DNA of 64,000 nucleotides from Beta vulgaris subsp. vulgaris (Eukaryota; Streptophyta; Magnoliopsida; Caryophyllales; Amaranthaceae), in contig NC_079209.1 of the NCBI RefSeq assembly GCF_026745355.1, forward strand, positions 19,707,987 through 19,771,986. The letters run 5' to 3'. Shown one piece after another: positions 34,370 to 45,499 of this stretch (its first letter is position 1; every line of letters starts with the position of its first letter). The position numbers and the translations under genes were made by a program. The notes beneath the pieces are model-generated. The model saw only the letters and a list, made by a program, of their open reading frames with translations, searched no databases and was not told the origin of the DNA.

Positions 34370-34790
34370 GAGATCCCGGGAGTTTCACCTTGCCGGGAAG
34401 ATAGGTGACTTAGAGCCTAAGGGTGCACTGGCCGATCTGGGAGCAGTGTCAATTTGATGCCCCTTTTATTGCAAAGCACCTAAATTTCCTCTTCATCCTA
34501 CGCGCAAAACGATTCAATTGGCGGACCGCACTGTGAGAGTCCCTGTGGTGAGTTGGAGGATATACCGATTCAAGTTGGGCATGTGTTTGTACCATGCGAC
34601 TTTGTGGTGATGGATATGGAGGAAGATCCTGAGACTCCTCTTATTCTGGGAAGAGAAGCTCTAAAGACTTTGGGTGCCGTGATAAACTGCAAAAAGACAC
34701 AATCACGGTTGAGGTAGCTAATGAGCGGGTGGTGTTTGAGTTCTCTAAGACATGAAGAGACCTATGATGGAGAGAAATTTGCCGGGTAAG
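34370..34790 (+). pseudogene. Athila protease (broken)
   Basis: A reading ALADLGA, where Athila proteases usually have the DLGAS active site, lies at about 34417-34440. The C-terminal motif DPETPLILGREALKTLGAV lies at about 34626-34680 in another frame. Between them, several single-base frame changes interrupt the domain. Confidence 0.7.
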
Positions 34791-34869
34791 CCTAGTGGAA
34801 GATGAGGTAGAGGACCCATGAGTGTGGATAATTCTGGGGACGAGTTGTATGCTGCACTTCCGACACCCT

Positions 34870-36330
34870 TAGCTTGGACATGGAAGAGGAAACGCAAGAT
34901 GAGGCGTTTGAGGTTCTAGCTACATCATCCACTGATAAAGAGGAGTGTTCTAAGCCTCCTCCCAAGGTAGAGTTCAAACCCCTTCCCTCCTCTCTTAGAT
35001 ATGTTTTTCTTGATGATGCATGTACTTATCCTGTTATTGTCAATTCGAGTCTTGATGACATTTCTATATCAAACTGATTGGAATTTTGCAAAAATATAAA
35101 GATGTCATTGGGTATTCGATTGATGACCTTAAGGGGATAAGCCCTTCTCTTGCTATGCATCGTATCCATCTCATCGATAGTAATGCCTCCTCCATCGAGC
35201 ATCAGAGAAGGCTCAATCCCAACCTCAAAGAGGTTGTGAAAAAGGAGATCTTGAAACTACGTGACGCGGGAATCATCTATGCTATCTCAGATAGCAAGTG
35301 GGTGAGCCCGATTCACGTGGTTCCAAAAAAAGGAGGCATGACTATAGTTGAGAATGAGAAAGGAGAAACAATCTCAACTAGGACTGTCACTGGGTGGAGA
35401 GTCTGTATTGATTACAGAAAACTGAACAAATCCACCCGGAAAGATCATTTCCCCCTTCCCTTCATTGACCAAATGTTGGAGAGGCTTGCTCGTCATTCAC
35501 ACTTCTGTTTTCTCGATGGTTATTCCGGATTCTTTCAAATCCCCATTCATCCGGATGACCAAGAGAAAACCACCTTTACTTGTCCGTATGGGACATTTGC
35601 ATATCGAAGGATGCCCTTTGGTTTGTGTAATGCCCCATCCACTTTTCAAAGGTGTATGACAGCAATCTTCTCTGACATGCTAGAAGATTCCATTGAAGTT
35701 TCATGGACGACTTTAGTGTGTGTGGTTCGTCTTTTGACACATGTCTGGTTAATCTTGAATGTGTGTTAAAAAGGTGTCAAGAGACGAACCTTTCTGAATT
35801 GGAGAAGTGTCACTTTATGGTCGAGGAAGGCATTGTCTTGGGCATAAAGTGTCGAAAAAGGGTATTGAAGTAGATCCGGCAAAGGTTTCGGTTATTGAGA
35901 AGCTTCCGCCACCGAACTCGGTGACGGGAGTTCGTGCTTTCCTTGGACATGCTGGTTTTTACCGCGTTTCATCAAGGATTTCTCTCAAATAGCCAAACCA
36001 TTGACGAATCTACTTCAAAAGATGTTGATTTTGAGTTTGATGAGTCTTGTATTAAGGCTTTTGAAACTCTTAAAAAGCCCTTACTTCTGCCCCCATTGTG
36101 CAAGCTCCGGATTGGAGCTTGCCTTTTGAACTAATGTGCGATGCTAGTGACTTTTCAGTGGGAGTTGTTCTTGGGCAACGCAAGGAAGGGAGGCTTCATG
36201 TGATAGCCTATGCAAGTAGGACTCTGGATGATGCTCAACGGAACTATGCAACTACGGAAAGGAAATGTTGGCCGTGGTTTTGCTTTTGACAAGTTCGTTC
36301 CTACTTGACATGTAATAAGGCGGTGGTGTA
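34870..36330 (+). pseudogene. Athila reverse transcriptase and RNase H (broken)
   Basis: The longest open block is 35086-35769. It contains GWRVCIDYRKLNKSTRKDHF, CFLDGYSGFFQIPIHPDDQE and RRMPFGLCNAPSTFQRCM. The catalytic motif FMDDF is read only across a one-base loss in a T run near 35698. Connection and RNase H follow: KKGIEVDPAKVSVIEKLPPP, LPFELMCDASDFSVGVVLGQ and LHVIAYASRTLDDAQRNYAT. Further one-base losses occur near 35846, 36077 and 36273. Confidence 0.88.
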
Positions 36331-36699
36331 TACGGATCATTCTGCGGTCCGGTATTTGATGAGTAAGAAGGATGCAAGCCTAGGCTCATTAGGTGGGTGT
36401 TGCTTCTTCAGGAGTTTGATTTTGAGATGAAAGAGAAGAAGGGGACGGAGAATGTGGTAGCTGACCATCCTCGCCTCCCTCTTGAAATCTGGAGGAGATT
36501 CCTATCGAGGAGATTTGAGAGAAGAAGCTTGTTCGCCATTCTGAACATGAGGTTCCATGGTTCGCTGATTATGCAAATTATTTGGCTTGTGGGATTGAAC
36601 CTCATGGTTTTACTTCCCAACAAAGGAAGCGGTTCTTTAAAGAAGTTTCGAGGTTCTACTGGGATGACCCGCTCCTTTTTAAGAAGTGTGCTGATGGAG

Positions 36700-37700
36700 T
36701 GTTTAGGAGGGTTGTGTAATCATGAGATGCCTCTGTTTTGATCATTGCCATACTTTGGCATGTGGAGGCACGGTGGAGCAAGCAAAACTGTTGCTAAGGT
36801 GCTCCAATGTGGTATGTTCTGGCCAACATTGCAAAAGGATGCCCGAATTTGTGGTGGCTTGTGATAGATGTCAAAGGAGTGGTGGCATCACAAAGCGACA
36901 CGAGATGCCTCAACAAAACATTCTTGAGGTTGAGCCGTTTGATGTCTGGGGGTCGACTTTATGGGCCATTCGTTCCTTCCTGTGGGAATGTTAATTCTTG
37001 TTGCGGTCGACTACGTGACAAATGGGTTGAAGCCATTGCCTCTCCACCAATGACCATAAGGTAGTCACCAAGCTTTTGAAGAAGATCATCTTCCCTCGAT
37101 TTGGGGTGCCCCGTGTTGATCAGTGATGGCGGTTCACACTTCGCCAAAAAGCAATTAGAACACTATTGAAGAAATACGGGGTGAATCACAAAGTAGGTCT
37201 TCCTTATCACCCCAAACCAAGGCCAAGTTGAGGTCTCGAATCGAGAGGTTAAGAAATCCTTGAGAGAGTGGTCAATAGGACACGAAAGGATTGGTCTTTG
37301 AAGCTTGATGAGCCTTTGGGCTCTTCGCACGGCTTTCAAGACACCATAGGCACCACTCCCTATCGCCTTGTGTATGGCAAACATGTCATTTGCCGGTTGA
37401 ACTGAGCACAAGGCTTGGTGGGCAGTTAAGGAGCTCAACATGGATCTCACTTGGCGGGAGAAGCTCGAAAAGAAAGGCTAGTAGAGCTGGAAGAACTTCG
37501 TTTTGACGCTTATGAGAGTTCTAGACTATACAAAGAGCAAACGAAGAAATGGCACGATCACCGGATTCAACAACGAGATTCCGGGTTGGGGACAAGTCTT
37601 GTTTTCAACTCAAGACTAAAGCTTTTCCCCGGAAAGTTAAAGTCCAAGTGGTCGGGTCCTTCTCTGTGTTGAAGACTACTCCATAGGAGCTTATGAAGTT
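36700..37700 (+). pseudogene. Athila integrase (broken)
   Basis: Pieces of the zinc finger ([20 protein letters not shown] and VACDRCQRSGGITKRHEMPQ), core and C-terminus appear in changing frames: VEPFDVWGS, then CCGRLRDKWVEAIA-like text, the second catalytic region near 37100 and the ELRFDAYESSRLYKEQTKKW tail at about 37490-37560. At least six frame breaks make this the most damaged part of pol. Confidence 0.75.
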
Positions 37701-38035
37701 ATGGGTGAGAACGGTCCATTTTGGGTAAGGTCAAAGGTTGAAGTTCTATCATGATTCTCATGCTTGGTTCAATTGGTTGCTTGATTCTTCGCTCACCTGA
37801 GCGACTCTTATGATGTGTATCCTTTTTAGTCTAGCTAATGACTTAAAACAAGCGCTACACGGGAGGCAACCCGTTTCTTTCTTCCTTTTTTTTATTTTAG
37901 TTATTTTTCTTTTGTTTGTTAGTTAGAATTTTGATTTATCAGTTAGCCATGAGAGCTACATTGGGACATCTGAGTATTGTGAAAAGTTAAGTGAAATGAG
38001 TGATTGAAAAAGAAAGAGTGAGAAAACAGAAGGTT

Positions 38036-38478
38036 AGGTGCTCCCGCACCGTGGAAGTGCGCCCGCATCTAGAAATTTTCGAAAATTTTAGTTTGGTGCC
38101 CGCAATTCTAGGTGCGCCCGCACCTTTCTCTAACGTTTTCAGAAAAAACAGAAGATTTGGTGCTCCCGCACCTCTCAAGTGCGCCCGCACCAAGAAAAAA
38201 TTTTCGAAAAAAAACTGGTGCCCGCAATACGGTGCGCCCGCACCAATCTCCGAGTTTTTGAAAAAAAACAGAAGACTTTGGTGCGCCGCACCTCGTATAG
38301 GTGCGCCGCACAAACCATCGAAATTTTTTTTGACAGTGCGCCCGCACCTGCAGGTGCGCCCACTCTCCTGCGGAATTTTTTAGAAAAAAAACAGAAGGGT
38401 CTGGTGCGCCCGCACCTGTTCCTGGTGCGCACGCACCAAACGACTTCTGATTTTTTTTTTCGATTGGTGCGCCCGCAC
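38036..38478 (+). repeat. second array of GC-rich inverted motifs, between pol and the extra ORF
   Basis: About thirteen copies of GGTGCGCCCGCACC, many with single changes (GGTGCTCCCGCACC, GGTGCGCCGCACC). They alternate with A-rich linkers such as GAAAAAAAACAGAAGA. It is the same motif as in the LTRs, but spacing and linkers differ, so this is not simply a copy of the LTR. Confidence 0.88.
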
Positions 38479-38559
38479 CAAACTGGCTGGGCAAGAGAAA
38501 TCGCAAGTTTAAGAAAAATTTTCGGCCCTCCTCACCATTTTCCTCCTATTTTCGAAAAG

Positions 38560-39014
38560 TTTCTCACACTCCTCACTTTCTCTCTCTTGCTCCTCTCTAG
38601 ATCGGCCACCAGACACTTTTCCGGCGACTTCCGACGACTTTTATCACGGAATCTTCATCCATCTTCTCTACAACATTCAAGAGCACAAAAATTGGGGTTT
38701 GCAAGGATTTTTTCTAGGGTTTAAATTGGGGATTTTATCTCCATGTTGGTAACTCTTCTAATCCATGATTTTTCATCAATAATCTAGTAATTTCGAGTTC
38801 TAGTGTGTTTTCTTTTAGATTGCATGCTTGTTTTCCATAAATTTTTGATTATTCATGAACTTTGCTCCTATTTTCCTTTTTTGTGTGTTTCTTTGTGTGG
38901 TTTGATTTTTTCTTTGTGTGTGTTTCTTTGTGTCGATAGTCCGTTTGTGGTGTGTCATTGCAGCATATCATCACTTCTCCTTCCCCTTTTTGCAAAACAA
39001 AATTTTTTTACCAG
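38560..39014 (+). promoter_or_regulatory. UTR-like leader with intron in front of the extra Athila ORF
   Basis: 38560-38748 looks like a plant 5' UTR: CT-rich (CTTTCTCTCTCTTGCTCC), with TCTAGGGTTT near its end. A donor TTG|GTAACT at 38749 and an acceptor TTTTTTTACCAG at 39014, two bases before an ATG, define a 266-bp intron candidate. I infer a separate or spliced mRNA for the downstream ORF, as reported for envelope-position ORFs of some Athila elements. Confidence 0.55.
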
Positions 39015-39015
39015 C

Positions 39016-40508
39016 ATGGGAAGAAGTAGTGGTGAAGGCTCCTCTAGGTCTAAGAGAGCAAAGAACGGGTCCTCTTCACAAGGATCCTCGTCCACCTCTA
39101 ATCCCCCTCCCCTCTATGCTGTGAAACTTCCCAATGCCGCTCATAAACAAATTTTTCAATAACTTTCTGAGCGCATGTTTCGTCCTACAAAGTTCTATGA
39201 CTACACTACCTGCAACTACCTTAACATCGAATCGATGATAAGGGAGATGGCGGGTAATGTCGGGTGATCGGACTTTCTTGACGTCCATGCACCTACTTAT
39301 GATCAACTCACTCTCAAATTTTTGAGTACGTTGAACATAAGCAAGGAGCCGGGCACGGGTGCTCTAGCTATTCAATTTCGTATGTTTAATCAAGCTAGAG
39401 CACTCTCCTTCGACGAATTATGTGAGGCATTCGGGATGGATTCTCGAGCTCCCTATGATGCCCCTTTGGGCACCATCTAGCAGGGATACAATGAGCAAGA
39501 ATGGTGGGCTAAAATCACCAACGGCACGACTCCGTTTCGGACGAATTCGTCCAAAGCGTCGGAGATCATCCATCTTGCTCTCCGTTACTTCCATTGGATG
39601 TTGGTTTACACCATCTTTCCTAAACAGGAAGTAGGACAGTTGAGGAAGCACGAGTTGCTGGTTCTTTGGTTGGCCACTAACGGGGCCCACCATAGAGCCA
39701 GAATTAACTTTGCTGCGCTCCTCCTTCACCGACTGTAGAAGATTCGGGGGGGGGGGGGCACTACGGTGACTGGGGAGATCCTTTGTGGTTGAATGGTCAC
39801 CCAGTTAGCGTCCTACCTCGAGTTGGACGATGACCTAGCTCGCTTGGAAGCTAGCGTGCCTACTGTTGGTCAGTCCAACAGATTGTATGGTGCGAGTCTG
39901 CAGCAGATGAAATTTCTGCGCAATTATGAGAAGGAAAACTGCATCTAGCTTGTGGGGGGGCGACCTTACTGTTTTATAGGGCCCGACTTCATCTGGGACC
40001 TCCCCGCTAACTGTGAAAACCGTTGGGGGTTCCCCCTTCCCATGACATCCCACGGGTTGTCCCTGAGCCCATCCCTACGGAGCGCATTCCACGCGTTCCG
40101 AGAGGTCCGAGGCTCGACCACCGCATTCCTGAGAGTGAGGTGGCCGAAGCTTCCTCCTCTCAATCCTTCGATATGGGCTCCGTCATGGCGGCCATAGGCC
40201 AGATGCAGGACTCTCAAGAGGCCAATCACCGCGCGGTTACTGATACTCTTGTCGGTATCCGCACCGACCTCGACCATGTGTCTCGAGTGGCTTGGCGCAC
40301 TCACCTCGCCAATGTCCACTCCGGACATGAGCCTCCCTTCCCTAACCATCCCCACTATCCTCCTTCTTTCGACCCTCAAGAAGGGCCGTTTGAGGAGCCT
40401 TCTTTTCGTCCTTATCCCCACTACCCATCTTACTATCTTGATGGGTACTCTGGTGGGTATTTCCCTCCCCACGCCCCTATCGATGGGGGTAATGGTGGGA
40501 ACTATTAG
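39016..40508 (+). pseudogene. extra 3' ORF of the Athila element (Athila ORF-type protein, broken)
   Basis: The ATG at 39016 begins MGRSSGEGSSRSKRAKNGSS, a Ser-rich basic start. A stop at about 39161 and later frame changes interrupt it. The middle reads MFRPTKFYDYTTCNYLNIES, ALAIQFRMFNQARALSFDEL and LRKHELLVLWLATNGAHH, resembling the ATHILA ORF-1 family (PF03078) that occupies the envelope position in this lineage. The C-terminal part (40023-40508) has IGQMQDSQEANHRAVTDTLV and then a Pro/Tyr/His-rich tail. I see no transmembrane segment or signal peptide, so there is no support for calling it an envelope. A 13-G run at 39746-39758 lies inside it. Confidence 0.7.
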
Positions 40509-42169
40509 GAGCTTTTCATAACCCCCCTCCCTCTCAATCCTTTTGCAACTCCGAGCGCGGAGTTTTGCTTAAGCTTGGGGGACTTGCATGTATGTCTATA
40601 TCTTTGGGAGTTTTGGGGTCATTGATGGTTAGATTCCAGGGGTCTCATTGGTTTTCGGTATCAGTTGGTGATTGTTCCTGTCTGTTGGCTTTGATTTCCC
40701 CCACCCCTGCTGAGTTCTCTTCACCTGTCTAGCTTTGCTTTGGTAGTTTTGTTTTGCTTCTGCTTTGCATATTTTTATATATATATATATAAATAAAAAA
40801 AAATAAAAAACATTTGCCTCTTTTATTCTTTTTCTTCTCCTTTTTCTGCATTTAGGATAGCTTGGTTGCATGCATGATTTGTGGCTAAAGTGTTCATGTC
40901 TCGATTGGAAGACCTTCCTTATATTAGACTTGATGATTTTGGAAGCCCTGTTGTGACTTTAAGCGTCTCTTGAAAGCGATAACTTTTGGTAGAGTCTCTT
41001 TGAAATTAGGCGAGTTGGATGAATGGATTACCTTACCCCTTGTGCGATAAAACCCGAAGGAGGGCCAAAAACCTCGTAAGACTCACTCACAACCCTCACC
41101 ATTGATCGCCTAACTTGCGACTTGCATTTTAGCTCCCCAAGATTACATAAGACGATCCTCTAGAAGAATGATTTAGGGCGTTTCTTTTGCTAGTAATAGG
41201 AGCTACAAAACCAAAAGCTTGAATACCTGCATAATATTCGGTTTTTAACCCATATGAGCCTTTCTATCCTATTTTTGCTTAACCCACATAATGAGTCATG
41301 GCCAAACTTTACCCCAAGTGGAGTGCATGTGTAGTTTGTGTTGTGTTAAGTTGTTTTGATATTAAGTCTTGGTTGAAAGTGAGTTAATGTGCTTGTATGA
41401 TCGCAAAGGTTGAGAAAAAAAATTGAAAAAAAAAAAACTTTGTGAAAAAGAAACACAAAAGAAATAAAAGAAAGAAAGATCTTATTGTTTGATTTGGTTT
41501 ATTATTGAAAACGAAAAGAAAGAGAGATCAAATTGATGAGAAAAATGAAAAAGTTCACAAAGTGAAAAAGGAACAAGTGAAATTCAAGGTTGTGTGTGAG
41601 ATTTCTTTAATTGAGAATGGTGTTAGGACTAGCTTGGGGGAGTATTTACCCCTAGTTTGTACTCCACTTACCCTTTTTGCACCACATTCCTGGAATATAA
41701 TCCACACCCCTAACCTAGCCCCGTTACAACCTTAACAAAGTCCCTTTTGACTTCTAGATTGGACTTGATCTATTTAGTAGTGGCGAGCGAGATTTTGTGC
41801 AAGTCATGATGAGAGTCATCAAAACATGGTAGAGGCGAGCAATTATGGTTAAGCATCCCTAGGGAGGAGTCAAACTTGGGTCTTGGAAGTGGAGAAGAGT
41901 GAGAAATCATTCTTGGAAAGCTTTCTTTCAAAAAGACTCGGTTGATCGGTGGATAGAGACCTTAAAGTCACTCTTGTGCTTCCTAATCATCTTCCCTCTT
42001 GTGTTTGGTTGGTCTCCTAAATCTTGCTATGAACTCATTCAGCTTGCATGTCATGCCTGTAATCTTACATATAGAGTATATAGGTTAGTTTGTTGCATGT
42101 TTCCTTTTCTTTTCTTTCTTATTTCCTTCATTCTCACTCTTGGTTTACTTGAGGAGAAGCAAAACGCTA
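40509..42169. other. Athila 3' spacer, non-coding
   Basis: 1.66 kb between the extra ORF and the purine tract. It contains a short TATATATATATAAATAAA tract near 40780 and A-rich stretches near 41410-41480. No domain is recognised. Confidence 0.6.
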
Positions 42170-42183
42170 AGCTTGAGGGAGTT
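42170..42183 (+). other. purine-rich tract of the Athila element
   Basis: AGCTTGAGGGAGTT stands directly before the 3' LTR, as expected for plus-strand priming; an AGCTTGGGGGAGTT-like form is usual in Athila elements. Confidence 0.75.
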
Positions 42184-43737
42184 TGATAAGTGCGTTCCTA
42201 ACGCACTTTATGACTTTTTTTTAGCTTGTTTTGGCTCTCCTTTTCCCTTTTTCTTCCCTCTTTCTCCTCACTTTTCCCTTCTATTTCATTCACTTGATCA
42301 TACTTGATCATAGTGACATTTTGCTAGATTTTCGATCTATTTTGATCGAATTTCTAGCACATATGCTTTCACCATGTTTGCTCGTGTTTTTATTGCAGGT
42401 ATGACCCTTTTCGGGGCCGAGTAATGCGAGACATGGCACAAGGGAACGAGCTAGAGGATAAGAGGGAGCATAGGTGCGCCTAGAGTTCCCCCGCACATGA
42501 TGGTGCGCCCGCACATACTGCTGGTGCGCCCGCACCATCGACCAATTTCGGAGCACAAAACAGACGACATTGGTGCGCCCGCACCAAGAACAAGGTGCGC
42601 CCGCACCATCTACGGATGATTTCCACCTTGAGGCAGAAGGGTCAGGTGAGCCCGCACCTGACGTATGGTGCGCCCGCACACTCTTATGGTGCGCCCGCAC
42701 CATGCGATTCCGGAAAAATTCTCCGATTCATTTAAAACCTTTTTTTCTTTTAGTTTTAGACTTACGTTTTATTCTAGTTTTTTACACAACATTCTAGGGT
42801 TTTGTATTAGAGAGAAAACACTTTAGTTTTCATTGATAATTGAGATTAGTGATCATAGTTTGTGATTCCATTGATATTGAAGGTACTTTTCGTTCATCTT
42901 AATTCAAAGTTTCAGTTTTTAATTCATTCTCTTGGTTTTTGTTTATGTTCTTATATTATTTAAGATCTTCATTCTCTTAGTTTATTAATTGCGATTTTCA
43001 TTAGTTTGATCATTACTTAATCATGTTTAGCTTAGATTAGTCATAGATTCATTGTTGAATTGCTTTAACTCCATGATTAGTGAGTAGTTTCATAATCTAG
43101 GGTCAGGGTGAAAGTATGAATTAGGGTTTTAAATATGATGTCGATTTGATTGTGATGTTTAGAGAAGTTTATGCATTGATCTTGGTATTTTGAAACCTTA
43201 GGATAGATATTGATCACATTTATACTTTGGTATTTTGATTTCAAATGTTCCTATCGAATTTTGAACTCTTTTATCATCCCCAAGAATCAACTTAATTTCT
43301 ATGCCAAGATATTGGATGGAAATTAAGGGGATCCTTCATTAGGGGTTTTCCAAACTTATTGAATCTCTTAGTTAATTAACTAAAGACCATTCGAGAGAGG
43401 ATTTAGTTGATTGATTAAGTGATTACTCTTGAGGACCATTCGAGAGAGGACTCAAGTAATTTAGAGGGAAACTAAACCTTGCATAATCAGCTCCGTACAT
43501 CACAATCGCATTAGCATTCATTGGCTATTCTTATTCATACTAGTAACCTTAACTCTAGTGTCTTTTATTTGATATTTAAACTCGTGTTATTTGCTTGTTC
43601 GTGTTATTAGTTAGTTTTAATTGATACCAAAACTCTTTCAAACCCCTAAATACCTTTCAATTAGGTAGTCTAGACTTAATAGACTTTACCAATCCCTGTT
43701 TCCCTGTGGATCGACCCTTGACTTGCCCTTACTATTC
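42184..43737 (+). repeat. 3' LTR of the Athila element, truncated at its 3' end
   Basis: Begins TGATAAGTGCG like the 5' LTR and follows it to ACTATTC (43731-43737). There the LINE sequence takes over, so about 84 bp including the CTTATCA end are missing. It has seven GC-rich motif copies instead of eleven, and an extra segment near 42270-42300 that is absent from the 5' LTR. Confidence 0.9.
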
Positions 43738-45480
43738 TCTTAACTACCACTTTATTGAGTACTTTAGACAAAGTATTACAAAGGCTAATAGGACGAAGAT
43801 GCTTGATCGTTTTCGGGGGATGTTGTTTTAGAAGCAGACAAATAATTGCCTCACATGTGTTCAAGGATGCATCCATCCTAGAACCAATTTTTTTGTAGAA
43901 AGGCACATGTCATCCCCAACGATATTCCATGATTTTTGAAAGAAGATGGGGGTGTGAGCCATCTGGCCCTGATGCCTTATTTGGGTGCATCCCGAACAAA
44001 GCAGCACGAATCTCGTTATTCGAAATGGGTGAGTCTAGTTGGTTAGACACCCCTTGCTTACGAGTATGCCAATGGCTCTTTTATTTTTTTGAAGGAATAA
44101 AGCTTAATAAAGAAACTGTAGATATGCTCACTAATAATAACAGGGTCGCGCAAGTCATTCCCTACACTATCTCTTAGATTAAGGATCTTACTTGAATTCC
44201 TAGCTATAATAACACTTCGGTGGAAGTACCTTGTATTCCTATCCTCCTCTTGGATATTTTTCGCTCTACATTTTGCGGCCGACAAAGCCTCCTCTTAACT
44301 AAGAATATCGATATAGTCTTTCTGAAGATCATGTTCTAGCTGGAAAAGAAAAATAGATTTGAGTACCTTGGAGGCGGGATATGGTTTGCTTTTTCCTATG
44401 ATGGATATTATTGAAGGTGACTTTGTTCCAATGACTTAGAGATTGATATAAAACGGATAAGTTCTCAATCAAACTCCCCTCCATAGTGCTTTTCCTCCTT
44501 TCATCTTCAACAAACCCATAGAAAGTCGGCTCTAGAAGCCACATCGGTTCAAATCTAAAGGGCTTAGCACCTAGACGTTGCGGCATTTTCACGAGGTTGA
44601 GTAGAAGAGGTAAATGATTTGAAGTTATTCTAGGAAGATGCCAAAGAGTGGAATTTGGGAATTTAGTGAACCATCCGGGATTTCCCACCCTCGATCCAGT
44701 CTTTGGAAATGGTATTATTTTTTCGTTTATTGGAACAAGTGAACTTAGGGCCATGAGAACCTAAAGCAATTAAGTTACATTTGGTCATCATTTCGGCATA
44801 TATTTCGGCTCTCTTCCTACTCATAAGATGACAACCAGATTTCCCAGTTTGGCACACAATTAATGTCATTAAAGTCGCCAACTATTAACCATGGAACATT
44901 CACAATACTTCCCACATAAAATAATTTCATCCCACAACAGTTTGCGATTATGAAAATTGGACTAGCATATATAGAACATAATAAAAAAATCGAACATGGG
45001 TTACATATCTCCACAAGTCCATGCACTCCTTGAGTACTCCCTCCCGTTATGTGAATTGTAACCCTTTCCAGGTTCCAAAGGAGGCGAATGCCTCCAACAA
45101 TGCCCACCGGTTCCACCAAGTGCCATGCCGACAAAGGAAGTTTCCGCACAATGCTAGCCGTGTTCTCTCTACTAGCACACGTCGCAACTAGGATCACAAT
45201 ATCCGGACCATGCGTACTCATAAGATGACTAAAATATGCCTTGAAAGAGGGATGGGAAATTCCCCGTGCCTTCCAAAATAAAACTGAGAATATTTCGAGG
45301 AATCGGTGGTCGGTTCAAAATGTTTTGGTAAAGTTCCTCGTTTTGCACTCCCAACGCTTCTACTTCTTGTCCATTTATTGGATACATCCAAAAACCTCTT
45401 TGTGGCGAAAGAACTATCTCGGCTTCTCGCGAGTCGCTTTTCTCTCTTCCCTCTTCCCAACTCACTAACAATTGAAGTTG
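43738..45480 (-). pseudogene. LINE A ORF2, N-terminal half: endonuclease and start of RT
   Basis: Minus-strand readings: the endonuclease/exonuclease/phosphatase fold at 45221-44817 (GPDIVILVATCASRENTASI, IVGGIRLLWNLERVTIHITG and the metal-binding WLIVGDFNDINC). It continues through 44754-44329 (MALSSLVPINEKIIPFPKTG, LPRITSNHLPLLL). The linker at 44285-44058 has EEDRNTRYFHRSVIIARNSS, the usual LINE KxGDxNTxFFH site. The RT start at 43906-43738 has TIKHLRPISLCNTLSKVLNK. The frame is lost repeatedly. It joins the other half across the Athila element, with a gap of an estimated 40 or so residues. Confidence 0.88.
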
Positions 45481-45499
45481 TTTGATCAGGGTGCGACTT

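Larger units (their letters stand above)
30593..43737 (+). mobile_element. Athila-lineage Ty3/gypsy retrotransposon with extra 3' ORF
   Basis: The 5' LTR (30593-32267) begins TGATAAG and ends CTTATCA. The 3' LTR (42184-43737) begins identically but lacks its last 84 bp or so. The primer-binding site, gag with a CCHC knuckle, protease, RT, RNase H, integrase, a spacer with GC-rich inverted motifs, an extra ORF with its own leader and intron, and a purine tract follow in order. PBS type, long LTRs, RT sequence and extra ORF all point to the Athila group. It interrupts LINE A inside the RT. The 5' flank is GAATG; the matching 3' copy is lost with the LTR end. All coding regions are broken. Confidence 0.93.

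Noticed and set aside
38000..38724. ORFs of 127-181 codons before the extra Athila ORF
   Set aside because: Same cause: the repeated GGTGCGCCCGCACC motif plus A-rich linkers keeps several frames open.
39016..40508. Envelope protein call for the extra Athila ORF
   Set aside because: The position fits, but no signal peptide or transmembrane helix is readable and the sequence resembles the ATHILA ORF-1 family instead.
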